NCBI RefSeq assembly: GCF_017114825.1 | Contig: NZ_JADEVO010000022.1 | Location: 1 to 64,000 of the forward strand | Length of the DNA: 64,000 bases | From: Pseudomonas gregormendelii | GTDB lineage: Bacteria > Pseudomonadota > Gammaproteobacteria > Pseudomonadales > Pseudomonadaceae | Direction: 5' to 3' | Shown here: in pieces, positions 6,466-15,283 of the stretch | Numbering within the stretch: position 1 is the stretch's first letter | Layout of the letters: every line of letters begins with the position of its first letter | Translations under genes and position numbers: made by a program | The notes under the pieces: generated by a model | The model's database searches: none | Told to the model about the DNA's origin: nothing | What the model saw: only the letters and a program-made list of their open reading frames with translations

Positions 6466-9096
6466 ATGACCGATATTGATGCACGCTTGCGCGAGGATGT
6501 TCACCTGCTGGGTGAGCTGTTGGGCAACACCATTCGCGAGCAGTATGGCGACGGCTTCCTCGACAAGATCGAGCAGATTCGCAAGGGGGCCAAGGCCGAC
6601 CGGCGCGGTTCGATGGACGCCGAGCTGAGCGCCAGCCTCAACCAGTTGAGCGAAAATGAATTGCTCCCGGTTGCGCGGGCGTTCAACCAGTTTCTCAACC
6701 TGGCCAATATCGCCGAGCAGTACCAACTGATCCACCGACGCGAGGAATCCCAACCGGCACCTTTCGAGGCCCGGGTATTGCCGGAGTTGCTCGCTCGCTT
6801 ACGGGCCGAAGGTCATGGTGCCGAAGCGCTGGCGCGGCAGTTGGGGCGGCTGGAGATCGAGCTGGTGCTGACCGCGCACCCGACGGAGGTGGCACGCCGT
6901 ACCCTGATCCAGAAATACGACGCCATCGCCGAGCAGTTGGCGGCTCAGGACCATCGCGACCTGACCAGCGCCGAGCGCGAGCAGATCCAGGTCAAATTGC
7001 AACGCCTGATCGCCGAAGCCTGGCACACCGAGGAAATCCGCCGCACCCGCCCGACCCCGGTGGACGAAGCGAAATGGGGTTTTGCGGTCATCGAGCACTC
7101 GCTGTGGCAAGCCATTCCCAATTATCTGCGCAAGGCCGACAAGGCCCTGCACGACGCCACCGGCCTGCACCTTGCGCTGGAAGCTGCGCCGATTCGCTTT
7201 GCTTCCTGGATGGGCGGCGATCGCGACGGCAACCCGAATGTCACGGCGGCGGTCACCCGCGAAGTGCTGCTGCTGGCGCGCTGGATGGCGGCGGATCTGT
7301 ACGTTCGTGACATCGATCAACTGGCAGCGGAGCTGTCGATGCAGCAGGCCAGCGATGCGCTCAAGGCAAAGGCCGGCGACAGCGCCGAACCTTACCGCGC
7401 GGTGCTCAAGCAACTGCGTGAACGTCTGCGGGCAACGCGTAACTGGGCGCATGCATCCCTGACAGCCAGCACACCGGCAACGGCTGATGTGCTGCAGGAC
7501 AACCGCGACCTGCTAGGTCCGCTGCAGCTGTGTTATCAGTCGCTGCACGAGTGCGGCATGGGCGTGATTGCCGATGGACCGCTCCTCGATTGTCTACGCC
7601 GAGCGGTGACGTTCGGGCTGTTCCTGGTACGCCTGGATGTACGCCAGGACTCCTCGCGGCATTCGTCGGCCATGACCGAAATCACCGATTACCTGGGCCT
7701 GGGGCGCTACGAGGACTGGACTGAAGAAGAGCGCATCGACTTCCTGATGCGCGAGCTGGGCAACCGTCGACCATTGTTGCCGGCGTACTTCAAGCCATCG
7801 GCCGACACCGCCGAAGTACTGGCCACGTGCCGGGAAATCGCCGCCGCGCCGGGCGCTTCGCTGGGCTCGTATGTGATCTCCATGGCCGGCGCCGCCTCGG
7901 ACGTGCTGGCCGTGCAGCTGCTGCTCAAGGAGGCCGGGGTATTGCGGCCGATGCGTGTAGTGCCGCTGTTCGAGACGCTCGCCGACCTGGATAACGCCGG
8001 CCCGGTGATCGAAAAACTGTTGCTCCTGCCAGGCTATCGTTCACGCCTGCACGGCCCGCAGGAAGTCATGATTGGCTACTCCGACTCGGCCAAGGATGCC
8101 GGTACCACGGCGGCAGCCTGGGCGCAGTATCGCGCGCAGGAACGCCTGGTCGATATTTGCCGCGAGCAGCAGGTGGAGCTGCTGTTGTTCCACGGCCGCG
8201 GTGGCACCGTTGGACGTGGCGGCGGTCCTGCTCACGCAGCCATTCTGTCGCAGCCGCCGGGTTCGGTCGCGGGGCGGTTCCGCACCACCGAGCAGGGGGA
8301 AATGATCCGCTTCAAATTCGGCCTGCCGGATATCGCCGAACAGAACCTCAACCTCTACCTGGCGGCCGTGCTGGAGGCAACGTTGTTGCCACCGCCACCG
8401 CCGGAGCCGGCCTGGCGCGATCTGATGGACGAACTGGCCGCTGATGGCGTGAAAGCCTATCGCGCAGTGGTGCGGGAAAATCCGCAGTTCGTCGAGTATT
8501 TCCGCCAGTCCACCCCGGAGCAGGAGCTCGGTCGCCTGCCGTTGGGCAGTCGCCCGGCCAAGCGACGCGCGGGTGGTATTGAAAGCCTGCGGGCCATTCC
8601 GTGGATCTTCGGCTGGACCCAGACCCGACTGATGTTGCCAGCCTGGCTTGGCTGGGAAGCGGCACTGAGCAAGGCGCTGGAGCGCGGCGAAGGTGAGTTG
8701 CTGGGGCAGATGCGCGAGCAGTGGCCGTTCTTCCGCACGCGCATCGATATGCTGGAGATGGTCCTGGCCAAGGCCGATGCGGACATCGCCCGGTCTTACG
8801 ACGAGCGTCTGGTGGAGCCGGATCTGCTGCCACTAGGTGCGCATTTACGCGACCTATTGTCGCAGGCCTGCGCGGTGGTACTGGGGCTGACCGGTCAGTC
8901 CCAACTGCTGGCGCATAGCCCGGCCACCCTCGAATTCATCCGCTTGCGCAACACCTACCTCGACCCGCTTCATCTATTACAGGCGGAGTTGCTGGCGCGC
9001 TCCCGGCAGCAGGAAGTCACTCAAGGCAGCCCGGTAGAACAGGCGCTGCTGGTGTCTGTGGCGGGGATTGCCGCTGGTTTGCGTAACACCGGCTAA
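6466..9096 (+). CDS. ppc: Phosphoenolpyruvate carboxylase
   Basis: 876 residues, full length. It carboxylates PEP with bicarbonate to oxaloacetate, refilling the TCA cycle. The catalytic His is in LTAHPTEVARRT (H138); other signatures are FASWMGGDRDGNPNV, RLDVRQDS, GYSDSAKDAG and the glycine-rich active-site loop FHGRGGTVGRGGGPAH. The C-terminus ends in NTG, the usual type for this enzyme. The ATG at 6466 follows GGAGAA. No regulator is adjacent; control is presumably allosteric (acetyl-CoA, aspartate), as known for the family. It stands alone, with 286 bp before adk. Confidence 0.98.
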   Translation: MTDIDARLREDVHLLGELLGNTIREQYGDGFLDKIEQIRKGAKADRRGSMDAELSASLNQLSENELLPVARAFNQFLNLANIAEQYQLIHRREESQPAPFEARVLPELLARLRAEGHGAEALARQLGRLEIELVLTAHPTEVARRTLIQKYDAIAEQLAAQDHRDLTSAEREQIQVKLQRLIAEAWHTEEIRRTRPTPVDEAKWGFAVIEHSLWQAIPNYLRKADKALHDATGLHLALEAAPIRFASWMGGDRDGNPNVTAAVTREVLLLARWMAADLYVRDIDQLAAELSMQQASDALKAKAGDSAEPYRAVLKQLRERLRATRNWAHASLTASTPATADVLQDNRDLLGPLQLCYQSLHECGMGVIADGPLLDCLRRAVTFGLFLVRLDVRQDSSRHSSAMTEITDYLGLGRYEDWTEEERIDFLMRELGNRRPLLPAYFKPSADTAEVLATCREIAAAPGASLGSYVISMAGAASDVLAVQLLLKEAGVLRPMRVVPLFETLADLDNAGPVIEKLLLLPGYRSRLHGPQEVMIGYSDSAKDAGTTAAAWAQYRAQERLVDICREQQVELLLFHGRGGTVGRGGGPAHAAILSQPPGSVAGRFRTTEQGEMIRFKFGLPDIAEQNLNLYLAAVLEATLLPPPPPEPAWRDLMDELAADGVKAYRAVVRENPQFVEYFRQSTPEQELGRLPLGSRPAKRRAGGIESLRAIPWIFGWTQTRLMLPAWLGWEAALSKALERGEGELLGQMREQWPFFRTRIDMLEMVLAKADADIARSYDERLVEPDLLPLGAHLRDLLSQACAVVLGLTGQSQLLAHSPATLEFIRLRNTYLDPLHLLQAELLARSRQQEVTQGSPVEQALLVSVAGIAAGLRNTG

Positions 9097-9189
9097 CATT
9101 TTGCGGTGGCGTCCGGCACCTGCAGCGGGTGGCGGATGCCTGCCGCCGAGTCGCGCGAAAGTGCTGTCAGGCGACAGTTAGTGATGGGG

Positions 9190-9215
9190 TTGCGACTTGG
9201 GGTACCCCGTCGCAA
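9190..9215. repeat. Compound palindrome between ppc and adk
   Basis: TTGCGAC (9190-9196), then TT, then the self-complementary GGGGTACCCC (9199-9208), then GTCGCAA (9209-9215). Together they form one near-perfect hairpin with a two-base bulge, not followed by a T run. The rest of the 9097-9383 gap shows no gene. Confidence 0.7.
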
Positions 9216-9383
9216 AGTCACGCAAGGCGTGGGTTTCTCCGACTTTCGGCGGCTTGTGTGGGCAGGAACTGCTGTGTATCTTGAGCAGCCTTTGGCCGTT
9301 TGGGCGGTCACGCCCCTATTTTTGAGATTGGCCCCATGAGGCGAATCTGACGTTATCCATATAAAAAATTGAGGAGCACATCG

Positions 9384-10034
9384 ATGCGCGTCATTCTGCT
9401 GGGAGCTCCCGGGGCCGGTAAAGGTACTCAGGCGAAGTTCATCACCGAGAAATTCGGCATTCCGCAAATCTCCACTGGCGACATGCTGCGTGCAGCGGTC
9501 AAGGCTGGCACCGAGCTGGGCCTGATCGCCAAGAGCGTCATGGACAGCGGCGGTCTGGTCTCCGACGACCTGATCATCAACCTGGTCAAGGAACGCATCA
9601 GCCAGGCTGACTGCACCAACGGATTCCTGTTCGACGGTTTCCCGCGCACCATTCCTCAGGCTGAAGCGCTGGTCAAAGCCGGCGTGGAGCTGGATCACGT
9701 GGTCGAGATCGCCGTTGACGACGAAGAAATCGTTCAGCGCATCGCCGGTCGCCGTGTTCACGAGGCCAGCGGCCGCGTCTACCACACCGTCTACAATCCG
9801 CCGAAAGTTGCCGGTAAAGACGACATCACCGGTGAAGACCTGGTGCAGCGCAAGGACGACACTGAAGAAACCGTTCGTCATCGCCTGTCGGTCTACCATT
9901 CCCAGACCAAACCGCTGGTGGCTTTCTACCAGAAGCTGTCGGCTGAAACCGATGGCAAGCCGAAGTACAGCCACATTGCTGGCGTCGGCTCCGTCGAAGC
10001 GATCACCGGCAAGGTGCTTGAAGCCCTGAGCTGA
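9384..10034 (+). CDS. adk: Adenylate kinase
   Basis: 216 residues, long-LID type. It interconverts AMP+ATP and 2 ADP in the cytoplasm. P-loop GAPGAGKGTQ at residues 7-16, AMP-binding region STGDMLR, DGFPRT, and the LID GRRVHEASGRVYH...DLVQRKDD. The LID has no four-cysteine zinc site, as usual in Gram-negatives. ATG at 9384 follows GAGGAG; the TTG at 9369 lies upstream of that site and is rejected. A terminator hairpin comes immediately after. Confidence 0.98.
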   Translation: MRVILLGAPGAGKGTQAKFITEKFGIPQISTGDMLRAAVKAGTELGLIAKSVMDSGGLVSDDLIINLVKERISQADCTNGFLFDGFPRTIPQAEALVKAGVELDHVVEIAVDDEEIVQRIAGRRVHEASGRVYHTVYNPPKVAGKDDITGEDLVQRKDDTEETVRHRLSVYHSQTKPLVAFYQKLSAETDGKPKYSHIAGVGSVEAITGKVLEALS

Positions 10035-10049
10035 TCTGCGTTTGATCTT

Positions 10050-10076
10050 CTACGGCCCGCTTGCGGGCCGTAGTTG
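10050..10076 (+). terminator. Rho-independent terminator of adk
   Basis: CTACGGCCCGC, TT and GCGGGCCGTAG form an 11-bp stem followed by TTGTTTAT, 16 bp after the adk stop. Confidence 0.88.
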
Positions 10077-10119
10077 TTTATACTGGCGCACTTTTTCTGA
10101 CTCTCTTACGGAAACATCG

Positions 10120-10794
10120 ATGAGCACCTTGCTGGCCCTGGACACCGCGACTGAAGCCTGCTCTGTTGCCTTGCTGCATGACGGCAAGGTCACGAGCCAT
10201 TACGAGGTGATCCCGCGCCTGCACGCGCAAAAGCTGTTGCCGATGATTCAGCAGTTGCTGGCAGACGCCGGGACCACGCTGCAGGCGGTCGACGCCATCG
10301 CATTTGGCCGGGGGCCGGGAGCATTTACCGGCGTGCGGATCGCCATCGGCGTGGTCCAGGGCCTGGCCTTTGCCCTGGATCGCCCGGTACTGCCGGTATC
10401 CAACCTGGCAGTGCTGGCGCAGCGGGCCTTGCGCGAGCATGGCGTGAGCCAGGTGGCCGCGGCTATCGACGCGCGCATGGATGAAGTGTATTGGGGTTGC
10501 TACCGCGAGACAGCGGGGGAGATGCGCCTGGTCGGTGCCGAAGCGGTGCTGGCGCCGGAAGCGGCAGCGTTGCCTGCCGATGCCAGCGGCGAGTGGTTCG
10601 GTGCGGGTACAGGTTGGGGCTATGCCGAGCGCATAGCCGTCAATCCGAGCGGGCAGGATGCGGGCATGTTGCCCCACGCTGAAGACCTGCTGACGCTGGC
10701 CAGATTTGCCTGGGCGCGCGGTGAAGCCATCGTGGCGGATGAGGCGCAGCCGGTTTATTTGCGCGATAAAGTGGCGACGCCCAAAGCAAGATAA
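10120..10794 (+). CDS. tsaB: tRNA threonylcarbamoyladenosine biosynthesis protein TsaB
   Basis: 224 residues from the ATG at 10120 (MSTLLALDTATEACSVALL); the longer frame runs back through the adk terminator. TsaB is the non-catalytic ASKHA-fold partner of TsaD in the t6A37 tRNA modification complex. Family hallmarks are LALDTAT at the N-terminus, HAQKLLPMI, FGRGPGAFTGVRIAIG and the C-terminal AQPVYLRDKVA. Placement next to adk is conserved in pseudomonads. It is followed by a REPIN and has no obvious operon partner. Confidence 0.96.
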   Translation: MSTLLALDTATEACSVALLHDGKVTSHYEVIPRLHAQKLLPMIQQLLADAGTTLQAVDAIAFGRGPGAFTGVRIAIGVVQGLAFALDRPVLPVSNLAVLAQRALREHGVSQVAAAIDARMDEVYWGCYRETAGEMRLVGAEAVLAPEAAALPADASGEWFGAGTGWGYAERIAVNPSGQDAGMLPHAEDLLTLARFAWARGEAIVADEAQPVYLRDKVATPKAR

Positions 10795-10817
10795 GCTTGA
10801 ATCGCGGTGGTTTCTCC

Positions 10818-10898
10818 GCGAGCAAGCCCGCTCCCACAGATTGCGAGTTGTCACTGAACTTGTGTGCGACATGCCTCCTGTGGGAGCGGGCTTGCCCG
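10818..10898. repeat. REPIN (REP family A pair)
   Basis: GCGAGCAAGCCCGCTCCCAC at 10818 and its inverted partner CTGTGGGAGCGGGCTTGCCC from 10876 form a long hairpin-capable element downstream of tsaB. Between it and 11049 I see only AT-richer leader DNA. Confidence 0.9.
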
Positions 10899-11048
10899 CG
10901 AAGACGGCCTTGCAGACACAGCCAATCGTCAGTTTCCATCTTCCATGTTTAAACCTTTTGCCTTTTTTGTGTTCTAGTTATCATTCGGCAGTTTGCGAAG
11001 AGCCCTGCGCGCCACTAAACTGCCATCATCGATACCGAGCATGACTTT

Positions 11049-11354
11049 ATGCGTATAGACGGCTTTTCCTCTCAGTCCTACCCCATCAAGCGCCAACAGC
11101 GTAAGAGCACTGTGGTGCAGGACGAGCCGGTCGATATCGACGGTGAGCTGGAATATCCATCCGAAGAGCAAATGGCCGCCCGCGCCGCCAAAGCTGGCGC
11201 GCAACGCCTGGGTAATCTTCCGGCGCGTCAGCAGGACATGATCTACCATCGCGCCATGAGCAAGAGCGTCGCAATGGCCCTTGCCAGCTACCTCAGCACT
11301 GCCGGTTTCGTCGATTGGGATGCAGACGTGCTGGGCCTCGACCTGTACATCTGA
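11049..11354 (+). CDS. Conserved hypothetical protein, first gene of a small operon
   Basis: 101 residues. The N-terminus (MRIDGFSSQSYPIKRQ) is polar and probably disordered; the middle is acidic (DEPVDIDGELEYPSEEQ); the C-terminal half is alanine-rich and helical (MSKSVAMALASYLSTAGFVDW). There is no signal peptide, membrane segment or catalytic motif. It shares the bases TGATG with the next gene (DUF72), so the two are probably translationally coupled. It holds the PA3684-like position. No function can be assigned. Confidence 0.8.
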   Translation: MRIDGFSSQSYPIKRQQRKSTVVQDEPVDIDGELEYPSEEQMAARAAKAGAQRLGNLPARQQDMIYHRAMSKSVAMALASYLSTAGFVDWDADVLGLDLYI

Positions 11355-12214
11355 TGCGGCTGCCGTATTACCTCGGTTGCCCGTCCTGGAGTGAAAACGC
11401 CTGGCGCGATTACTTCTATCCGCAAGATGCCCGGCCTGCCGAGTTCCTGTCGCTTTATTCCCAGGTGTTCAATGCGGTTGAAGGCAATACAACCTTCTAC
11501 GCGAGTCCGGCTGCCAGTACTGTGCAGCGCTGGGCCGACACCATGCCCGAGCACTTTCGCTTTACTGCCAAATTCCCCGGCGACATCAGCCACAGCGGCG
11601 ACCTGCGTGAACAGCTGACTGCGGCCGAGACTTTCCTGCAACTGCTCAGCCCCTTGGGTGAACGAGTCTCGCCACTGTGGCTGCAACTGCCGAAAAGCTT
11701 CACACCGCAGCGCCTGCCCGAACTGGCGGGTTTCATTGATGCGTTGGAGCGGCCACTGGCGGTGGAGGTGCGCCATCGGGAGTTCTTCGCCAAGGGCGAC
11801 AGCGAACGCATTCTCAATCGATTGTTGCGCGATCGTGGCATCGAACGTATCTGCCTCGATCCACGGGCACTGTTCAGTTGCACCTCGACCGATCCTGCCG
11901 TGCTCGACGCCCAGGCTAAGAAGCCCAACGTGGCGACTCGCCCGGCGGCGTTCACACAGTGCCCACAGGTGCGCTTCATTGGTCATCCACAGCTGGAAGC
12001 GAATGATCCGTTCCTGGTGCCCTGGGTGGAAAAAATTGCGCAGTGGATCGAGGAGGGCCGCACGCCTTATATCTTCCTGCACACCGCCGACAACCTGCTG
12101 GCGGCGAAACTCGCGCAACGTTTCCACACTCAACTGATGCTGCGTTTACCTGGTCTGCCGGCGCTGCCTGAGCTATACAGAGAGCCCGCCGCCGAACAAC
12201 TTGGTTTGCTCTGA
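11354..12214 (+). CDS. DUF72 family protein
   Basis: 286 residues from the ATG at 11354, which overlaps the preceding stop (TGATG). DUF72 (YecE-like) is a TIM-barrel-type family of unproven function. Visible hallmarks are the N-terminal YYLGCPSW, FNAVEGNTTFYASP, FRFTAKFPGDISHS, LAVEVRHREFF and the C-terminal YIFLHTADN. It is slightly longer than many family members. Some DUF72 proteins are discussed as UV-endonuclease-like, but I see nothing here that proves a reaction. Confidence 0.88.
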   Translation: MRLPYYLGCPSWSENAWRDYFYPQDARPAEFLSLYSQVFNAVEGNTTFYASPAASTVQRWADTMPEHFRFTAKFPGDISHSGDLREQLTAAETFLQLLSPLGERVSPLWLQLPKSFTPQRLPELAGFIDALERPLAVEVRHREFFAKGDSERILNRLLRDRGIERICLDPRALFSCTSTDPAVLDAQAKKPNVATRPAAFTQCPQVRFIGHPQLEANDPFLVPWVEKIAQWIEEGRTPYIFLHTADNLLAAKLAQRFHTQLMLRLPGLPALPELYREPAAEQLGLL

Positions 12215-12245
12215 GGCGTGAGTCGTCTTTTCCAGGAGCCTGCCA

Positions 12246-13067
12246 ATGGATGCGCAAACCCTTCGAGCCCAGGCGTTCAAAGCGCTGCATGAACGCGACA
12301 AGGCTTTCGTGATTCCCAATCCGTGGGACGCCGGTTCGGCGAAAATGCTCGCCAGCCTGGGGTTCCAGGCCCTGGCCACCACCAGCGCCGGTTATGCCTT
12401 CTCCAATGCTCGCCCGGACGGCGGACTGAGCCTGGATGACACCCTGGCCAATGTCCGGGCGATCGTCGCGGCCTCGGACCTGCCAGTGGCGGTCGATCTG
12501 GAGAACGGCTTTGCCGATGATCCCGCCGCCTGTGCGCAAAGTATTCTGCGTGCGGCAGAGGCCGGGGCTGTTGGCGGCTCGATCGAAGACGCGACGGGCC
12601 GCGATGACGCGCCGATCTATTGTTTCGAACATGCCGTGGCGCGGATCGAAGCGGCAGTATCAGCCGCTCGCAGCTTGCCCTTTGCCTTCACGCTGACGGC
12701 CCGGGCGGAAAACTTCCTGCACGGCAATCCGGACCTGGCGGACACGATCCACCGTCTGCAGGCGTTTTCTGAAGCGGGCGCCGACGTGCTGTATGCACCC
12801 GGGCTGCGCAGTGCCGAGGAGGTCTTGGCGGTGGTTCGTGCGGTCGCGCCCAAGCCGGTCAATGTGCTGATGTCCGGTGGCCTCAAATTGACGGTCGCGC
12901 AATTGAACGACATGGGCGTCAGGCGCATCAGCGTCGGTTCGGCGCTGGCTCTGGCGGCCTATGGCGAGTTTTTCCGTGCGGCGCGGGAGATAAAGGAGGC
13001 CGGCACGTTTGACTTCACCTCAAGGTCCATGCCGTACGCCCAGGCCAATCAATTGTTCAAGGGCTGA
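12246..13067 (+). CDS. Isocitrate lyase/PEP mutase superfamily protein
   Basis: 273 residues, a PEP mutase-like TIM barrel. The N-terminus FVIPNPWDAGSAKMLASLGFQALATTSAG and the Mg-binding pattern (VDLENG, D84 and E86; GSIEDATG, E114 and D115) match the superfamily. After the IED strand there is a short loop GRDDAPIYCFEHA rather than the lyase KKCGH motif, so classical isocitrate or methylisocitrate lyase activity is unlikely. A carboxyphosphonate/oxaloacetate-type or other C-C/C-P reaction is possible. The gene lies 31 bp after the DUF72 gene and 2 bp before the extensin-like gene, so they are probably cotranscribed. Confidence 0.87.
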   Translation: MDAQTLRAQAFKALHERDKAFVIPNPWDAGSAKMLASLGFQALATTSAGYAFSNARPDGGLSLDDTLANVRAIVAASDLPVAVDLENGFADDPAACAQSILRAAEAGAVGGSIEDATGRDDAPIYCFEHAVARIEAAVSAARSLPFAFTLTARAENFLHGNPDLADTIHRLQAFSEAGADVLYAPGLRSAEEVLAVVRAVAPKPVNVLMSGGLKLTVAQLNDMGVRRISVGSALALAAYGEFFRAAREIKEAGTFDFTSRSMPYAQANQLFKG

Positions 13068-13069
13068 CG

Positions 13070-13765
13070 ATGCGGTTGCGCTGGTGGCTGTTGTTCCTGC
13101 TGCTGATCATCGGCTCAACCGCTGCGGGCGTGTGGCGTGGCTGGATCGCGGTACCGCCGCAGTGGAACCCCTGGGCGCCGCTGGACGTTGCCGCTGCGCC
13201 GAATGTCCTCACGCGCTACAAACTCATGCGCTTGCGCGCCGATGCCCAGCTGTGTGACCAGGCCCTGGCCACTTCCGGCTTGCGCGTGAACCGCCAGGCC
13301 GATAGCCCCGACGCGACCTGCCCGCTGCTTAATACCTTGCGCATACAGGGCGGCGAGGTCGCGTTGAGCAGCAGTTTCCTCGCCAGTTGCCCATTGGCCG
13401 TGACCTTCGCACTTTTCGAGCGCCATGCCCTTCAGCCTGCAGCTCAGGCGATCTATGGGCAGGCGGTGGCGCGGGTCGATCATCTGGGCAGCTTCGCCTG
13501 TCGCAACGTCTACGGGCGCGAGAATGCGAGGCGCAGCCAGCATGCGTCCGCCGATGCGCTGGACATCGCCGGTTTTCGCCTGGCAGATGGGCGAACGATC
13601 AGTGTGCTCAAGGATTGGCCAGGGGATAATCGCGACGCGCAGTTTTTACGGCAGGTTCGCGATGGCGGCTGTGGGCTGTTCAGTGTGGTCTTGAGTCCGG
13701 ATTACAATGCCGCCCATCACAATCACTTTCATGTGGATGTCGGGCCGTGGTCGGTGTGCCGCTGA
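13070..13765 (+). CDS. Extensin-like C-terminal domain protein, LAS-type peptidase motifs
   Basis: 231 residues. An N-terminal hydrophobic segment (residues 4-22) serves as signal anchor. The rest matches the bacterial 'extensin family' (DUF) proteins. The motif SQHASADALD (156-165) fits the LAS/M15 peptidase pattern SxHxxGxAxD with Ala in place of Gly, and HFHVD (219-223) supplies the second His ligand. H158, D165 and H221 could therefore bind zinc, implying a periplasmic peptidoglycan peptidase. Cysteines at C-terminal VC and in SFACRN may pair. Two bases separate it from the PEP-mutase-like gene. Confidence 0.85.
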   Translation: MRLRWWLLFLLLIIGSTAAGVWRGWIAVPPQWNPWAPLDVAAAPNVLTRYKLMRLRADAQLCDQALATSGLRVNRQADSPDATCPLLNTLRIQGGEVALSSSFLASCPLAVTFALFERHALQPAAQAIYGQAVARVDHLGSFACRNVYGRENARRSQHASADALDIAGFRLADGRTISVLKDWPGDNRDAQFLRQVRDGGCGLFSVVLSPDYNAAHHNHFHVDVGPWSVCR

Positions 13766-13768
13766 CGG

Positions 13769-14392
13769 TCAGGCGGCGATGCGCAGGTTGTGCAGGACGA
13801 TCGGGCGAGCCCAGCCGATGTCGAAGTCGAAGTTTTTCTGCTGATCCACCAGTTCTTCGGGCGAGAAAGGCGGGAACGGCTTGTCCAGCAGATCAAGTTC
13901 GAATTCGGCGATGGGCAGGTGCAGCAGGCGCGGTTGTGGCGCCGGGCCAACGTCTGCCAACGGTTGGCCAGCATTGAGCACGATCGGGCGAACCCAGGCG
14001 CTTTCGAAATCCTGCTGTTTCTGTTGGGCGACGATTTCTTCTTCCGGGAACGGTGGGAAGGGCTTGTCGACCAGGTCCAGCTCGAACTCGGCAATTGGCA
14101 GGAACAGTGGTTCGGGCGGGCGTACTACGTGGTCCTGCACGTTACATTCGCGCTGCGAAACGATATGCGCGAGCAGGTCGCTACCCACGGTGGGTTCGAC
14201 CGGGCTGTCGAGGTCGACCGCCGGGAAATCCAGCGAAGCGGGGAGCACCTCTTCCTTCGACTGATCAGCCAGGGCCCGGGCAAAAAAATCCTGCCACAGA
14301 TGACTGACGCCGCTCAGTGCTTGGGAGTTTCGCAGGCTGTAATCGCCGTAGGGCGAGATAAAGCCTGTGATGATGGGTTGAATGTCTGACAT
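13769..14392 (-). CDS. Hypothetical protein with a 43-residue internal duplication
   Basis: 207 residues, soluble, acidic and proline-rich. Two copies of a segment starting LPIAEFELDL, followed by DKPFPPF, QQK and DF, and ending RPIVL, occupy residues 98-140 and 159-201 with 31 of 43 positions identical by hand count. The N-terminal part (MSDIQPIITGFISPYGDYSL) is unrelated to the repeats. There is no signal peptide or known domain. It converges tail to tail with the extensin-like gene (3 bp apart) and is divergent from rsmJ. The repeats look like a short binding motif, but the partner is unknown. Confidence 0.8.
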   Translation of the reverse strand: MSDIQPIITGFISPYGDYSLRNSQALSGVSHLWQDFFARALADQSKEEVLPASLDFPAVDLDSPVEPTVGSDLLAHIVSQRECNVQDHVVRPPEPLFLPIAEFELDLVDKPFPPFPEEEIVAQQKQQDFESAWVRPIVLNAGQPLADVGPAPQPRLLHLPIAEFELDLLDKPFPPFSPEELVDQQKNFDFDIGWARPIVLHNLRIAA

Positions 14393-14484
14393 TTTTCTCG
14401 GTCGACGCTCAGCTCTGGCAAAATGCTCGATAGTTTTGTTATCGGCCGTTTTTGCCGATCATTAATTTTTTGAGTGTGTTTTCC

Positions 14485-15267
14485 ATGATTGAGCAACCGT
14501 CGGCCTGCCGCATCCATGTCGAAGCCCTGGGCACGACCTTCCAGCCAGAGGCCGAACAATGGGCCGAGCGCCTGGGTTTGCCGTTGCAGGTGGCCGATGC
14601 CGAGTTCGCGCTGCAGGTAGGCGAGCAGGGTTTGCAACTGCAACAGCTCGGGGCCGATGCGCCGGGGCCGGTGCGGGTGGATTTTGTCGAAGGCGGTGCG
14701 GCCCACAGGCGCCTGTTTGGCGGTGGCACCGGGCAGATGATCGCCAAGGCGGTGGGTATCGGCCAAGGCGTGCGGCCGCGGGTGCTGGATGCCACGGCGG
14801 GGCTGGGCAAGGATGCGTTTGTCCTGGCGAGTCTGGGTTGCGAGATGAGCCTGATCGAACGCCAGCCTTTGATTGGCGCCTTGCTCGAAGATGGCCTGCT
14901 GCGTGCAGCGGAGGATTTCGACGTGGCGCCGATCGTGGCGCGCATGCGTTTGCTCAAGGGCAACTCGATCGAGGTGATGCGCAACTGGGAGGGGGAGCCA
15001 CCGCAGGTGATCTACCTGGACCCGATGTTCCCGCATCGTGAGAAAACCGCGCTGGTGAAGAAGGAGATGCGCCTGTTCCGGCCACTGGTGGGCGATGACC
15101 TGGATGCGCCGGCCTTGCTCGCAGCGGCGTTAGCCCTTGCCAGCCATCGCGTGGTGGTCAAGCGCCCGCGCAAGGCACCGTGCATTGAGGGGCCCAAGCC
15201 CAGCCATGCGCTGGACGGGAAATCGAGTCGGTATGATATTTATCCGAAGAAGGCGCTCAAGTCCTGA
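14485..15267 (+). CDS. rsmJ: 16S rRNA (guanine1516-N2)-methyltransferase
   Basis: 260 residues from the ATG at 14485 (MIEQPSACRIHVEAL); the upstream ATG at 14452 adds residues from the leader hairpin region. RsmJ (YhiQ) uses SAM to methylate G1516 of 16S rRNA. SAM-binding VLDATAGLGKDAFVLASLG at about residues 96-114, catalytic-type loop IYLDPMFPHRE, and RVVVKRPRKAP near the C-terminus. The order with the DUF72 and extensin-like neighbours follows other pseudomonads. It is followed by a REPIN. Confidence 0.95.
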   Translation: MIEQPSACRIHVEALGTTFQPEAEQWAERLGLPLQVADAEFALQVGEQGLQLQQLGADAPGPVRVDFVEGGAAHRRLFGGGTGQMIAKAVGIGQGVRPRVLDATAGLGKDAFVLASLGCEMSLIERQPLIGALLEDGLLRAAEDFDVAPIVARMRLLKGNSIEVMRNWEGEPPQVIYLDPMFPHREKTALVKKEMRLFRPLVGDDLDAPALLAAALALASHRVVVKRPRKAPCIEGPKPSHALDGKSSRYDIYPKKALKS

Positions 15268-15283
15268 GACCGGGTTGCGCCTT

